Assembly: GCA_963573385.1 (NCBI GenBank)
Contig: CAUYLG010071714.1
Location: 1 to 64,000 of the forward strand
Source of the DNA: Cacajao melanocephalus
Lineage: Eukaryota > Chordata > Mammalia > Primates > Pitheciidae
DNA: 64,000 bases
Direction of reading: 5' to 3'
Both the position numbers and the translations under genes were made by a program. Numbering within the stretch: position 1 is the first letter of the stretch; each line of letters opens with the position of its first letter. The notes beneath the pieces were generated by a model. It did no database searches. It was not told where the DNA came from and saw only the letters and a program-made list of their open reading frames with translations. Below, one piece after another: positions 12,385-25,096 of this stretch.

Positions 12385-12880
12385 CCTCCCAGCATTCATG
12401 CCTTTGTGTAACCTCCTCCCTTTAAGTGTAGGTAGAACCTGTGGCTTCCTTCTAACAAATAGAAGATGACACAGATGATGGCTAGCACTCCTGTGATTAG
12501 CGTGGGTTATGAAAACTCTATGTTAGTAGACTAGAGCTGGAACTCTTCTTGAAGGCTTGATGACATAAGCAATCATGTTAGAAAAGAAACTGTGTGTGGT
12601 CTTCAGCCCCCAGCCCACAAAAGCAAGAGCTCTCCATCATCCAGCCACAAGGAAATGAATTATTCAGCAACCTGAATGGGCTCGGAAATAGCCTTCCCAA
12701 GTAGAGCTTCCAGATGAGAACACGGCCTGGCTGAAGCCTTACTTGCAGTCGTGTGGAACCCTGGCTAGAGGACCCTGTTAAGTTGTGCCTAGACTACTGA
12801 CCTGTGGAAACTGAGATAATAAATGCCTGTTGTTTTCAAGGTGTTAAGTGCGTGGTGATTTGTTACCCAGGAATCAAAAA
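12385..12880 (+). mobile_element. MLT1-type (ERVL-MaLR) LTR
   Basis: The 3' half is clear: GAAACTGAGATAATAAATGCCTG, TGTTTTCAAGGTGTTAAG, then GTGATTTGTTACCCAG. This is the MLT1 polyadenylation region and end. The 5' half is weaker. No internal retroviral sequence adjoins it, so it is probably a solitary LTR. Confidence 0.7.
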
Positions 12881-15150
12881 CTTTACAAGGTGTTTTCAAA
12901 CATTTTGATAGGCCTGTGTTAGCTCATCCAGGAAATGGTTACTGTCACTGCCTTATAGCAATGTGGTCTGCTCCTGGCATCCCTACCAAGAAAGTGGCAG
13001 AGCCAGTGGGTGTCAAGGCCAACCTCTTGCCCTGATTCTCTGCACCAGGGCCACCTCATCTTTAAGCCATGTTCAGTGCTCCATAGAGAAATCACATAGA
13101 ATCTGTGAGTGACTTCCTTGTTCACAGACTAAGATGCTAAGAGAATCTTAGTTTTAAAAACAGGTCACTTCTGACTAGAATCACCTTCATTGTACAGCAG
13201 TGACCAGCTCACATTAGAATGTCACATTTATTTTTAATAAATTGTCAAGTCGGTAGTTAAAAATCACCCTTCAAAATGATTTTCTTTCTCTTTGTCTCTT
13301 TTTTTTCTTCCTTTTCCTCCTGCCTCTTCATTTGTACTCATTTCTCTTGTTCAGATAAGTTGGTAAAAGGATTAGAACATGCATCATTGTACCAAATTGG
13401 TCTAATGGAAATGAGGACTCTGCTACTATCAACGTAGGTAGGACATAAAATAGGATAATTGACAGTTTTCACATTGCAGGCCAACCTCAGAGTTCCTTTG
13501 TTTGACTGGCCTGACCCCATCTCAGTGTGATTATCCATTTTAGAACTTAGTGAGAGAAACAGAACAAGGGTGGTGCAGAAGTCTAATATGCCCACCTGTG
13601 GAAGCTACAGCACGTAGGAGTTGGCAGAGCCCCTTCCTAGCACCTTCCCACCATACACCTTAGACTGAACATCCCCAGACAATTGACTTTGTCTCAGATT
13701 AGCATATATTATCAGGAGCTGTCCTGGACACTCTGAGCTTAGGAACAACATTGCCAGCAATTCCAAGCTGTTTCTAATTGGAGAAGATCAGGGAAGCATT
13801 CTCCTGGGAAAGCATGCACAGAGACTTCACTTTCACGTTAAGAAACTCACCTGACTTCTCAATTACAGGGCAGCTGATGCCACAGACAATAGGAATGAGA
13901 TAGCTTCAAAACCGTGACCTTTGTGCTGCCAATGCCCAGGTGCAAAGGCAAACTAGCTCTAGAGCTCAAATATTAATTATTCACATTGAAAACTAATAGA
14001 TGTATTGATACTCTCTATCACTCAAAAAAGCGATTTAAAATGAACATTATAGTATGCTAATCAGTGGGCCTGGCCAGCCATCTTTTTTTCACAATATGGT
14101 AGAGGACTATTTGGCATTTATTTTCGGGGTTGGTGTTTTCATATAGCTGCATAAGATAGGTCATCACTGCACAGTCTTAATAAGGGAGAAAAGTCATACA
14201 CACACACACATTCACACATGCACTCACACACTCAGTGAAAAATCTCAACAGTCAAACTGCTCTGTGGCCTACTGACTGTAGAACTAGACAAAATACCTAA
14301 TTTTTTGGTGGGAGGCCTTGTAACATATTAGTAAAAGCTAAGAAGAAAACACGGATAATTATTCTATATACTCCATTATCAGCCACTCTCGTGGTCGTTC
14401 TCATCACTTGAATGAACTACTGGCTTAAATGATATCATTGGAAACCAAATCTATGTGATATCTAATGAGGCTATTTCATGACAAAGTTACCAAAAACAAT
14501 GGGAAGAGAAGTGGAGCCGGAGACCCACAGCCATTGAGCCACCCTAAGGAAAGGGTGCAGGCTGTGTCATCTGGTCAACTCCTTCCATCTTCAGCTCCTT
14601 GAAAATGGTGCACATAGGTAGTTTCTAAAGAGAATATAAATTAGCAATAATCACTTTTGTCACTTGCTGAATCCTGGACTTTATATAAATAACTGACAGT
14701 CATTTTCCTTGGGTGTTCTTCTTTTCCTATTCGGAAGATGGGTATCTTTAAAGTGTTTTGCTATTTTAAGGCCTCAAACATTTCCAGCACTTGCACAGGG
14801 TTGCTGTGAGCCTTGACTTATTTACAGAGAGATGCTGAACTGAGATAAGGCTACTTACTAATCCACCAGTTCTTGCTAAACACAATTTCTTTCCACATTT
14901 CTCAGTGAAAGCCAAGAGTGAGCACTCTTTCGTGGAAGGCTTAGAAGACTGTTACCTTATTTTTCTAGAGAAGGCTACTTGAACCTTGAGTTATGCAGAA
15001 TGGCTTCAATGAATGGGTTTTAACATTGGTTAATGGCTAGATAGTTTTCAAAGACTACAATTTAAGATAAACCCACAAAAGGGTATTAAATTGTCAAATT
15101 TTCATCCTTAAAATAATCTTGCAATATAAATAATATTATCATTCCTTAAA
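12881..15150. other. Non-repetitive DNA with CT and CA tracts
   Basis: No gene recognised. It includes a CT-rich patch near 13283-13330 and a short imperfect CA repeat (14188-14235). The part from about 13640 to 14060 is complex and repeat-free, and would be a reasonable place to look for conserved non-coding sequence. Confidence 0.45.
14188..14235. repeat. Imperfect CA microsatellite
   Basis: CACACA runs interrupted by TT and TG steps. Confidence 0.85.
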
Positions 15151-15950
15151 TTGGTAAGGAAAATAGTATGGAGGTTCCTCAAATAAACTAAAAATAGCCA
15201 GATGCAGTGCCTCACGCCTGCAATCCCATCACTTTGGGAGGCCAAGGCAGGAAGATTGCTTGAGTCCAGGAATTCAAGGCCAGTCTGGACAACATGGCAA
15301 AACCTTGTCTCTACAAAAAATAAAACACATTGGCTGTGGTGGCATATGCCTGTAGTCCCATCTACTTTGGAGACTGAGGTGGTAGAGTCACCTGAGCCTG
15401 GGAGGTCAAGGCTACAGTGAGCCATGATCATACCACTGCACTCCAGCCTGGGCGACAGAGTGACCAGAGTGATACTTGTCTCAAAAAAAAAAAAAAAAAA
15501 AAAAAAACCTAAACTAGAAATAGAAATACCACATGGTCCAACCATCCTACTGTGGGGTATATATGCAAAGGAAGTACAATGAGTATGTCAAAGAAGTATC
15601 TGCACTCCCGTTTTTATGGTAGCATTATTCACAATAGCCAAGATAGGGAGTCAGCCTAAGAGTCCATCAATGGAATAACGGGTAAAGAAAATATGGTGTA
15701 TATACACAAAAGAATACGATTTAGTCTTTAAAAAGAAGGAAATACTGTCATTTCAGACACGACAAGCCTCAAGGACACTATGTCAACTGAAACAAGCCAG
15801 GCACAGAGAGACAAATACTGCATGCTCTCACTTATATGTGAAGTGTAAAAAAGTTGAAGTCATAGAAGTGGAGAGTAGAATGATGGTTACTAGGGGCTAG
15901 GGTGGGAGAGGGGAATTGAGGAGATTAAAAATATATTATCATATTCATAT
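15150..15950 (+). mobile_element. Old L1 3' region, interrupted by an Alu
   Basis: L1 ORF2 end sequence starts with AATAGTATGGAGGTTCCTCA near 15162, is split by the Alu at 15198-15510, and resumes with AAATACCACATGGTCCAACC. It continues through TTCACAATAGCCAAGATAGG, ATGCTCTCACTTATATGTG and the 3' UTR GATGGTTACTAGGGGCTAGG. Age is L1M-like. No intact frame remains. Confidence 0.85.
15185..15523 (+). mobile_element. Alu (J-like) inserted in the L1, with TSDs
   Basis: Alu body about 15198-15507 with a 25-A tail. Flanking repeats AAACTAAAAATAG (15185-15197) and AAACTAGAAATAG (15511-15523) differ at one base. The left arm has the GAGTCCAGGAATTCAAGGCC form, typical of older AluJ. Confidence 0.93.
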
Positions 15951-16144
15951 TACATAAAAGAAAATTTAGGATCAAATTTCCTATCTGGGGCAGAACCAGT
16001 ATTATAACCCAGGCCAATCTGACTCATTTATATCACATCAACTACTCCCACTATCCTCATCATGCCATCAACCCACAGTGCCATAGGGATCTGGATGGAA
16101 GAGGTGGCAATCTTTTGCCAGCAGGTACAGTAAATAATTGAGGC

Positions 16145-16270
16145 TCAAAGTTAATTCATTTGTTAAATGTATATTAAGCTCTTACTATGTGTCAGGCACT
16201 GGGCTAGGACTTGGGAAAATAAGGGTAAGTTATTGTTGGCCTTGAAGGAGTTGCTGGTCTAAAGGCTTAG
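16145..16270 (-). mobile_element. L2 3'-end fragment, antisense
   Basis: AAGCTCTTACTATGTGTCAGGCACTGGGCTAGG followed by GGCCTTGAAGGAGTTGCTGGTCTA is the reversed L2 tail in its usual order. Confidence 0.7.
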
Positions 16271-16639
16271 ACTAGAAACATCAATCAATGATAATCTACA
16301 ATTAATCAACAAGGCAAAGGGTTAACTTTTTCTATCTTAGGCTTACACACACACATACATACACACACACCATTCAGGTGAAATCTCTGTGACAGTTTTT
16401 CCTCTTTAAAACCACACTTGGATTCACTGCAATCTGCATAAAGTAAAATTAATGAATGGGGAAAATTTTGCTCTCTGCATGTTCTTACCTGCAGATGAAG
16501 AAGGGGTTCATCTTCCACACTTTCCTAACAAGCACTGGAGGCTTTTAAGATTGCAGTGGAGTGACAGAAACCTTTAGGATGAAATGAGAAGCTTATTCTC
16601 AATTACCAATCCTTGATAGAATAGGTCCTGCTGCAGAGA
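16271..16639. other. Spacer with a short CA/CATA repeat
   Basis: Contains a 28-bp CA/CATA tract (16343-16370). Nothing else recognised. Confidence 0.55.
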
Positions 16640-18275
16640 TGACACAAGCAAATGGAAAAACATTCCATGCTCATGGATAGGAAGAATCAATATCATTAAA
16701 GTGGCCATACTGCCCAAAGCAATTCATAGATTCAGTGCTATTCATTGAGATTCTTCACATAACTAGAAAAAGCTATTTTTAAATTCATATGGAACCAAAC
16801 TGAGCTGAATAACCAAGGCAATCCTAAGGAAAAAGAACAAAGCTGGAAGTATCATGCTACCTTACTTCAAACTATACTACAGGGCTACAGTAACCAAAAC
16901 AGCATGATACTGGTAGGAAAACAGACACATAGACCAATAGAACAGAATAGAGAACTCAGAAATAAGACTGCATACCTATAACTATCTGATCTTTGACAAA
17001 CCTGACAAAAGCCATGGGGAAAGGATTCCCTATTCAGTAAACGGTGCTGGGATAACTGGCTAGCCATGGGAAGAATATTGAAATTGGGCCCCTTCCCTAC
17101 ACCATACACAAAAATTAACTCAAGATGGATTAAAGACTTAAATGTAAAACCCAAAACTATAATACCCTGGAAGACAACATAGGCAATACCATTCAGGACA
17201 TAGGCACGGGCAAAGATTTTATGACAAAGATACCAAAAGCAATTGCAACAAAAGCAAAAATTTACAAATGGGATCTAATGAAACTAAATAGCTTCTGCAC
17301 AGAAAAAGAAACTATGAACAGAGTAAACAGACAACCTGCAGAATGGTAGAAAATTTTTGCAAACTATGCATCTGACAAAGGTGTAATATTCAGCATCTAT
17401 AAGGAACTTAAACAATTTGCAAGAAGAAAACAACCACCCCAATAAAAAGTGGGCAAAGGACATGAACAGACACTTTTCAAAAGAAGACAAACATGCGGCC
17501 AATCACCATATGAAGAAAAGCTCAACATCACTGATCATTAGAGAAATGCAAATCAAAACCACAATGAGATACCATCTCACACCACTCAGAATGGCTATTA
17601 TTAAAAAGTCAAAAGATAACAGATGCTGGTGAGATTGTGGAGAAAAGGAACATTTTTACACTGCTGGTGGGAGTGTAAATTAGTTCAACCATTGTGGAAG
17701 ACAATGTGGTGATTCCTCAAAGTCCTAAAGACAGAACTACCATTCAACCCAGCAATCCTATTACTAGGCATATACCCAAAGGAATATAAATCATTCCAAA
17801 TGAAGACACATGTACATATATGTTCATTGCAGCACTATTCACAATAGCAAAGACATAGAATCAACCTAAATGCCCATCAGTGATAGACTGGATAAAGAAA
17901 ATGTGGTACACATACACCACGGAATACTATGCAGCCATTAAAAAGAATGATATCATGTTTTTACTGGACATGGATGGAGCAGGAGGACATTATTCTTAGC
18001 AAACTCATGCATGAACAGAAAATTGAACACCGCATGTTCTCACTTATAAGTGGGGGCTGAATGATGAGAAGACATGGACACATAGAGGGGAACAACAAAC
18101 ACTGGGGCCTATTGTAGTGTGGAGGGTGGAAGGAGGAAGAGGCTCAGGAAAAACAACTATTGGGTACTAGGCTTAATACCTGGGTGATGAAATAATTTGT
18201 ACAACAAACTCCCATGACACAAGTTTACCTACATAACAAACCTGCACATGTGCTCTCAAAGTTAAAAGTCAAAAA
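16640..18275 (+). mobile_element. 5'-truncated primate L1 (L1PA/L1PB type)
   Basis: Forward L1 from inside the ORF2 thumb/C-terminal region to the 3' end. The matching ORF2 phase is broken by stops and indels. The ORF2 terminal stop lies near 18058. The 3' UTR follows with GGGGCCTATTGTAGTGTGGA and ends in CCTGCACATGTGCTCTCAAAG and an A-rich tail near 18270. The start matches position 41315 of the larger L1 in this window. Not capable of mobilising itself. Confidence 0.95.
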
Positions 18276-19619
18276 AATAATAATAACAATTCATTTGGGC
18301 CTAAACTCAAAAAAAAGCAAAAATAAAAATTAAAAAAGGGTAAGTCCTGCTACAAATCCAGGGCTCAGCAGGCTTGGAATAAAGGAATCATGGTCCAGAA
18401 GCAGGAGCCTGGACTTCATGATCTGCTCACAGCTCTCTTGGTTGGAGGATTCTATGAATTGACTGATTTTGAGAGACCAACAGGTTTCTAGGCAGTCTTT
18501 CCCTCCTCCCAATCCTTTAATGGTAACAAAATGTGGCAAATAAGATGATCTTGGCCAGTTTAAGCCCAAGGAAGCTATTTTTGCATCAGGACACAATAAA
18601 TGATGCTGCATTTGGAAGCGTAGGTACAGTTCTTGATCCCTTGTTACAAAGGAGCATCACAGCCATAAATGGAGGGAAGTAAGCAGGTTGATTCACTGAC
18701 CCCAGGACACCAAAGGAGTCTGTCTAAAGTTAGAGATGCTTGTTCTGGGTTATAAGAGGGAAATACTGCACGATTTCAAGCCCTCAAACCTTAGGATGTG
18801 GATAACAGAAGAGATAAGAGGTAACCTGCTTACTTCTGGAAAAGTCTACAGTCATGCTGACTCTGGCTCCTAGGGAAATAGTAGGTCAATGTGAAAACAC
18901 TGCAGGTTCCAGGACCTCTGGCACTGAATTGTCCGTTTGCTATTGTGGAAACCTAACTGTCGTCTTTTAAACTTTTACCTCTCACTAAGCACTTTGGACA
19001 TATTTACTGATCTCCCCATGCTCTGTGCTGACCTTTGCCCTCTGTTTTAAAATGTGCTCACCCTGCCCTGTGGCTCAGCATCGTCTGCTGGTAAAACCCC
19101 CCACTGTGTTCTGGGGAATAAGGAAACCCAAGTTCTACTTCGGACTACCATTACATTTTCTGCGCAAGTAAGCCAGCCCTGTAACTTCTCTGTGCCTCGC
19201 TTTCCTGAGGCACAGCGGAGGAGCTGTGACCTATATGGAAAACCAAGAGGGCGGAGGAGTGACACATCTAGATTTGATTGACAGAAGCCAGAATTGCCAT
19301 CCCCCCTCCTCCCGCCACTACCTCCCAAGTTCTCTGCCACTTTTGTGCAGCCCAAGTGTGGAGCTCTTTTTCAACAGAGCCAATGAGGAGGGAGTGGCCC
19401 TGCCTGCAAATGGGTGACATTTGCTCTTGCCTCACTTTTCCTCTTAGAGTACTGGGCAGTGGGTACTCTTATAAACCCAATTTAGAGAAGAAAAAATAGG
19501 CACAGAAAGGTGAAGATTCTGTAACAAATAGGGCTAGCATGGACCTTAAATGAGTTGTGACATGGACCTGGCACGTGGCAAACATAAAGACTAGCCCTTG
19601 TTTACTATTTGCTGTTACT
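18276..19619. other. Non-repetitive DNA
   Basis: No gene recognised. Overlapping open frames of 60-102 codons between 19046 and 19500 occur on both strands and lie in a locally GC-richer patch. None has a recognisable domain or splice context I could defend. Weak MIR-like similarity near 19475-19530. Confidence 0.4.
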
Positions 19620-19715
19620 TCAATTTTGACCACCATGAGCTCCATGAGAAAGGACACTTAATGTACCTTGGGCTGTGCTTGACACATAGGAAGGACGTAA
19701 TAAATGCGAACTGCT
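19620..19715 (+). mobile_element. L2/MIR-type 3'-tail fragment
   Basis: GACCACCATGAGCTCCATGAG, then GCTGTGCTTGACACATAGGAAG and a TAATAAATG end. Short and diverged. Confidence 0.55.
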
Positions 19716-21705
19716 TTTATTATTAACACAGCTTAGGACTTTGATTATTAGTATAGCTTGGGATTGTTTGATACATGCATTACATTTTTTTTTACGAATG
19801 TGAAGTTCCAAGACACCCCAAGTACTCTAGCCCGTCAGATAACTTCCTCCCAGCTTCTTAGCCTCTGCAAAAGGCTTCTTCACCATAAGTTTATCTCACT
19901 CTTTCCCGTTTTTCCCCCTCCTCACTGTGCACCACTTATCACGCGGTGGCTTCGTATGACTCTGCTTTACTCCTCGGCTTCTCCACTTCCCTCTGTTATC
20001 TTCTCAGTGGCCCACAATGGCTTCCACTTTGCATACAGCCCCTGCATCCTGGCTCCTTCTCCCCTGTGACTCTCTTCCCTTTGTCTCCATTCTCCTGAGT
20101 CTGACCGTCGCATTGTCTGAAGGTCAGGCGTTCCTCTTAGATACGCGTTTTATCGCCTGCAGTTGGAAACAATCATTGCTCTCCTCTCCACACGGTTTCC
20201 CTTTACTGCTAACTTCTCCTTTTCTCCCCACAACTTTCTTTGCTTAAAATCACCAATAGTTTGTTTTCACTATTTTTCATCCTAAATACCAACTTCATGA
20301 TAGTTTTTGCAGAATCCTTAAAGGCAGGTGGAACCCGAGAATCTCTTTTAATTTTCTTTCATATATCTTTGCTCTTCGGAAAATGCACATGTGATTTCTG
20401 TCCTGGTCCCCTCCACTTCTTTTCTGAACACACCTTGGCAAAGAATTACTTCAATATTGTTGGGAATATCTTCCTGGCCTATCAATAAATCACTCCTGTG
20501 GCTTCTCAGCAATGAGTTTCTTCACAGACTTTGAGTTCTATTCATACTAGAAGCACTTCTTATCATTTATCTGAAACTTCTTGGAATTCCTCCTGTTGTC
20601 TTGCTTGGCTTTACTTCTCAATGTTTACACCCTCCAGCTGCAAATGGAAATCTACGTAGTCTAAGCTGTAACTGATGTTTAATGCTTCTTCTTCCTTACC
20701 TCTGATGACTTACACATTCTTAACTTCCTTCCTGTCCCCTCATCTCAGAGGGCACACTTTCTTAGTATTTGCACACAGGGTATGATGACCTGTGAGTTTC
20801 AGTCAGGGCTCAAAATGTCAGCTATGGCCATAGGGAATTCTCAGTTATGTCACTGAAAATTTTGTGAATGGCCTATTAATCTCAGACTGGCCTTCTGTGA
20901 TGTTTACTGAATAGTGCTGCCAGCCCTTCATATTCTCAGCCTCCTTGCAGTTAGGTGGGCTCAGCTCAAAGGGTCTGGTCAATGGGCTGTGGGTAGAAGT
21001 GATGAGTTACACTTCCAAGCCAAAGCATAGAAGAGTCAGGGCAATTCTCCAGCTGCTCCTTCACCTGCCCCATGGCTGAGGGGGTCTCATGTTGAGATGG
21101 CGGTGCCCTAAGATGAAAGGTGCCTGGTTTGCTCTGGACCCCTGCTTAGAAAGAAAAATAACATGTGGTGTTGAGCCCCTGGGCTTCTTTGTAGCACATC
21201 ATGCCGCAGCCTATTCTATCATTCTGTGCTCCTGGACTGAGTTGCCTTTTATGGGTTAGCTTCAATATATTCTGAAAACCTACATTATTTTTTTAAATTT
21301 TAATAATGTTTCATAAAAGCTATACATAGAAAAATATCAGTTACTAAGACACACACGTAATGTGTGCCAACCTCACAGCTTAGGTAGATACCTCAATGGG
21401 TAGACACAGACATAGACACACCAAAGCATCATGGATAGAAAAGATGATGAGAAAGGCTGCAGCATTCTTAGATGCTTAAGCAACTGAAATTTTTTAGCAC
21501 TTAGTTGAACAAGAGGAGAAAGAGAGAGGATTCTCCGCAAGTGAGACACAGATTTCAGAATTAGGAACATGTTTGTCTTCTCAAAACCAACAACACCATC
21601 AGGAAAGAGAAATTCCATTCTTAAGGAACATACAGGATCCAAAGGAAGATACCTCTTTTTTATGACAGTGCCATCTGCCTTTTGAAAATTACATTTAAAA
21701 CAACA
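19716..21705. other. Unassigned pyrimidine-rich DNA, possibly very old LINE
   Basis: From 19810 to 20690 the + strand is C/T-rich with L2-like phrasing but no firm match. From 20770 to 21250 no family was recognised. No gene seen. Open frames to 103 codons (19758-20069) appear to follow from the pyrimidine bias. Confidence 0.35.
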
Positions 21706-21990
21706 GGCCTGGCATGGTGGTTCATGCCTGTAATCCTAGCACTTTGTGAGGCCAAGGAAGGAGGAATGCTTCAGGTCAGAAGTTCAAGACCAGCCTGGGC
21801 AACCCCATCTCTCCAAAAAAATTAAAACTTAGTCAGATGTGGTAGCATGCACCTGTAGTCCGAGATGCACCCAGGCTGAGGTTGAGCGGATCGCCTGAGC
21901 CCAGGAGGTCAAAGCTTGCAGTGAGCTAGAATTGCGGCACTGCACTCGAGCCTGAGTGACAGAGCAAGACACTGTCTCTAAAATAATAAA
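21706..21990 (+). mobile_element. Alu SINE, old (J-like)
   Basis: Starts GGCCTGGCATGGTGG, followed by a degenerate left arm, an AAAATTAAAACTTAG linker and right arm ending CACTGTCTCTAAAATAATAAAT. Many substitutions and a short A-rich tail. Confidence 0.92.
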
Positions 21991-22099
21991 TATAAGAAAG
22001 AACGATTATGGACAAAACTTTGACAAAAGCTATCATAGTTTTTATCAATGGAGTAAAAAATGTGGAGGAGTATGTAAATGACATTTAAAACATCAAGAG

Positions 22100-22350
22100 C
22101 ACATACTGTGAAAGAAAAAATGATCCATTCCAATTTAAAATTAAAATGTTAATACGATGAAGTAAAAGAGTGAGTCACAAATTGGGATAAGATATTTGCC
22201 AACACTCAATTAGCAAGGGATTAGTGTTCAGAATACATAAAGAACGCTTTAAAATAAGGAAAAGACCAAAAAAGTAGAAAAATGGGCAAAGGACTGGAAC
22301 TACAAACTCTTATGTATGAAAAACAAATGATTACCATCATGTGAAATATG
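22100..22350 (+). mobile_element. L1M ORF2 fragment
   Basis: GGGATAAGATATTTGCCAACA, ATTAGCAAGGGATTAGTG and GAATACATAAAGAACGC correspond to the L1 ORF2 C-terminal region, forward orientation. Both ends are decayed. Confidence 0.7.
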
Positions 22351-23104
22351 TCCAACGTGATTGAACAGGGTTTGTTTTTATCGGGTTGAGCAGGGTTATC
22401 CACCAGTGTGGGATTTTTAGCTAGCCTCGTCTTCACACTTAGCAAAAAAACATACTGTCCCCAAAGCAAAGATTTACTTTGAAACCAACGAGTAAAGGGC
22501 TCTGGATTTCTATGGCTGAAGCAGTACCCACAGCAGGAAGGCAAGAGGGAGGCCACGCCACAGGACCCTGGACCAAGAGTCCCCGAAGAAAGCCTGGGAT
22601 GCCTTTGAGAAAGCAAATGTCTAAAACAAGGGTTTCTCTTGTCCTGGGCATCTGCTGGCTGCCGAGTGGCCCCGAGAGCACGGGGAGGATGTGTGTGTTA
22701 AGGCTCCCTGCAACAGATGCCCGCAAGAAGACTTCATTGTAATTGGGACAGCCAGCGAAAACTTCCTGGAAACTGTTGTAAAATATTTCATGCTGCTGTC
22801 AAAGAATGTGTTGCTGGGCTTGTGCCCAGTGTTTTCCTCACCACTGTGGACAGACTGCAGTAGTGCATGCCTCGTATCCAAGTAATGAGTTATAATTGTT
22901 GGGAAAATTTATGTTGAGAAATTTTGCATGTTTTAATGTTGGCAGTTGCTTGTTGGAAATAAGATTTATTAGTCCTCTGGTAAGATGTTAAGCTGGTGGC
23001 TTCAATAAAAAACAAAAAAGTGTTAGAAAGTCAACGAACATCAACTTTCAACTCTAACAGCGACCTGCCCTTCCCTAGACAGCTCAGCGTGGTGCCAACA
23101 GTGG
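22351..23104. other. Non-repetitive DNA, no gene recognised
   Basis: Overlapping open frames up to 131 codons run on both strands (22221-22616 - and 22479-22742 +), which argues for composition rather than coding. The section 22720-23010 is complex and repeat-free. Confidence 0.4.
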
Positions 23105-23275
23105 CTGAGACTCTGATCCATCAGATGGATTTTAGGCAAGTTACGTGACCTCTCTGAGCCTCAGCTTCTTTGGCTGTAAATATGAAAAGGGGTAGCACTC
23201 TTTGGACTGTTGGGAGGATGCTTAAGAGCAGGCACAGCACAGTGCCTGATGTAATCAGACAGCAACCAACGTAAG
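23105..23275 (+). mobile_element. MIR SINE
   Basis: TTTTAGGCAAGTTACGTGACC, CTCTGAGCCTCAGCTTCTTTG, then GCACAGTGCCTGATG. MIR core and 3' half in forward order. Confidence 0.82.
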
Positions 23276-23317
23276 TACTTGTTAGTAATGAGATTAATGG
23301 AGTTGTATGATTTTCCT

Positions 23318-23461
23318 TTTGTTTATTTATTTATTTATTTTAGAGATGGGGTCTTGCTATGTTACCCAGGCTGGTCTTGAAAGCTCCTGGCCTCAAGTGA
23401 TCTTACCACCTTGGTGTCCCAAAGAACTGGCATTACAAGCATGAGCCACTGCACCTGGCTC
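23318..23461 (-). mobile_element. Alu monomer (FLAM/FRAM-like), antisense
   Basis: A TTTATTTATTTA start is followed by AGAGATGGGGTCTTGCTATG, a reversed single Alu arm, and GAGCCACTGCACCTGGCT. Only one arm is present and it is quite diverged, suggesting a free left monomer or a half Alu. Confidence 0.85.
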
Positions 23462-23698
23462 AAACTGTCAGGCTTTCGTTCATGAGGATGACTGTGCGCC
23501 CAGCTCCTAGGCTGTAGGGTGAATGCCTTGGAGTGTTTCTCCACCATAGACCTTGTTTGCTGCCAGCCAGCCACAGTCTTACTCAGAGAGTCCCTTGTGA
23601 CCCTAGGTTTGTATTAGCGAGACAAGTGACCAGGGAAGGGAGGGAAAAGAGCACACATTTGTGGCTGTAAACAAAGCAGAGTTGAGAAACCCACAAAG
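23462..23698. other. Spacer
   Basis: Short unique stretch between two Alu-derived elements. Nothing recognised. Confidence 0.5.
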
Positions 23699-23918
23699 GG
23701 CTGGGCATGGTAGCTCACACCTGTAATCCCAGAACTTTGGGAGGCCGAGGTGGGCAGATCACCTGAGGTCAGGTATTCGAGATCAGCCTGGCCAACATGG
23801 TGAAACTCCATCTCCACTAAAAATTTGCCGGGAGCAGTGGCGCACGCCTGTAATCCCAGTTCCTCAGGAGTCTGATACAGGAGAACTGCTTGAACTCAGG
23901 AGGCAGAGGTTGCAATGC
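23699..23918 (+). mobile_element. Alu, 3'-truncated
   Basis: Starts GGCTGGGCATGGTAGCTC and continues to GGAGGCAGAGGTTGCAATG, where homology stops abruptly before the right-arm end and without an A tail. The linker is shortened (ACTAAAAATTTGCCGGG). The break suggests a later deletion or recombination rather than normal insertion. Confidence 0.92.
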
Positions 23919-24079
23919 CCCATGCTTCTCCTGCATTCTGCTTCTGCTCCTCAAGGCACCCCCTGCATGGGCAATTTCACTCAGTCCTGCCTGAAGGCCG
24001 AGGATGAGTTAGATGACACTGCCACACCCCCACACACACACACCACCACCATACTTTTAACTTCTTCCATAGGCTTTAT

Positions 24080-24262
24080 TATTATTCAACGTGTCATATA
24101 TGTTTTCTCATTCATTCCATTTACTGTCTGTCTCTGCACCAGAATACCAACTCCATGGAGGTGTGGATTTGTGTCTGTTGTGTTCAGTGACGTATCCCCA
24201 GCATCTGAACAGGGCCTGGCACAATATGGGTGCTCAATCTATCTTGTTGAGTGAATTGAATA
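24080..24262 (+). mobile_element. L2 3'-end fragment
   Basis: ACCAGAATACCAACTCCATGG, TCAGTGACGTATCCCCAGCA and CTGGCACAATATGGGTGCTCA follow the L2 tail. Preceded by a short CACA tract near 24030. Confidence 0.75.
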
Positions 24263-24299
24263 ACATTTCATTGAGTGAAATTTGACTTTGCCCAAAATC

Positions 24300-24682
24300 A
24301 CTTATGGGCTGAATTATATCTCCCCAAATTTATAAGTTGGAGTCCTAATAGCTAGTACCTCCAAATCTGACTATACTTGGAGATAGGGTCCTTAAGTAGG
24401 TAACTAAGGTAAAATGAGGCCACTTGGGTGGGTCTGAATCCAATAAGATTGGTGCCCTTAAAAGAAGAGATTAGGAAACACCCATGTAGCAGGGAGACTG
24501 TTGGAAGACAGCAAGAAGGCAGCCAGCTGAAAGCCAAGGAGAGAGGCCTCAAAAGAAACCAGCGCTGCTGACACCTTGATCGCAGACTCTCAGCCTCCAG
24601 AACTGCAGGAAATACATTTGTATTGTTTAAGCCACCCCATCTGTGATGCTTTGTTATGGTACTCCCAGCAAACAAATACAGT
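24300..24682 (+). mobile_element. MLT1-type (ERVL-MaLR) LTR
   Basis: Begins TGGGCTGAATTATATCTCCCC, with TAGGGTCCTTAAGTAGG, GACACCTTGATCGCAGAC and CAGCCTCCAGAACTGCAGG, and ends GTTTAAGCCACCCC and GCAAACAAATACAG. The full LTR order is preserved. No internal ERV sequence adjoins it, so it is a solitary LTR. Confidence 0.88.
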
Positions 24683-24791
24683 CACTGGGCAAGATTCCTG
24701 TCTCAGAACGAGGGTCTGAATTTCATTAGTTTGAAGCACTAATTCTTTAATAGTCTACCCTTTGGAAACAGAGAATATTCCTTTTTCTTTC

Positions 24792-25096
<305 letters not shown>

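Noticed and set aside
15108..15545. 145-codon - strand frame
   Set aside because: Antisense translation of the Alu at 15198-15510.
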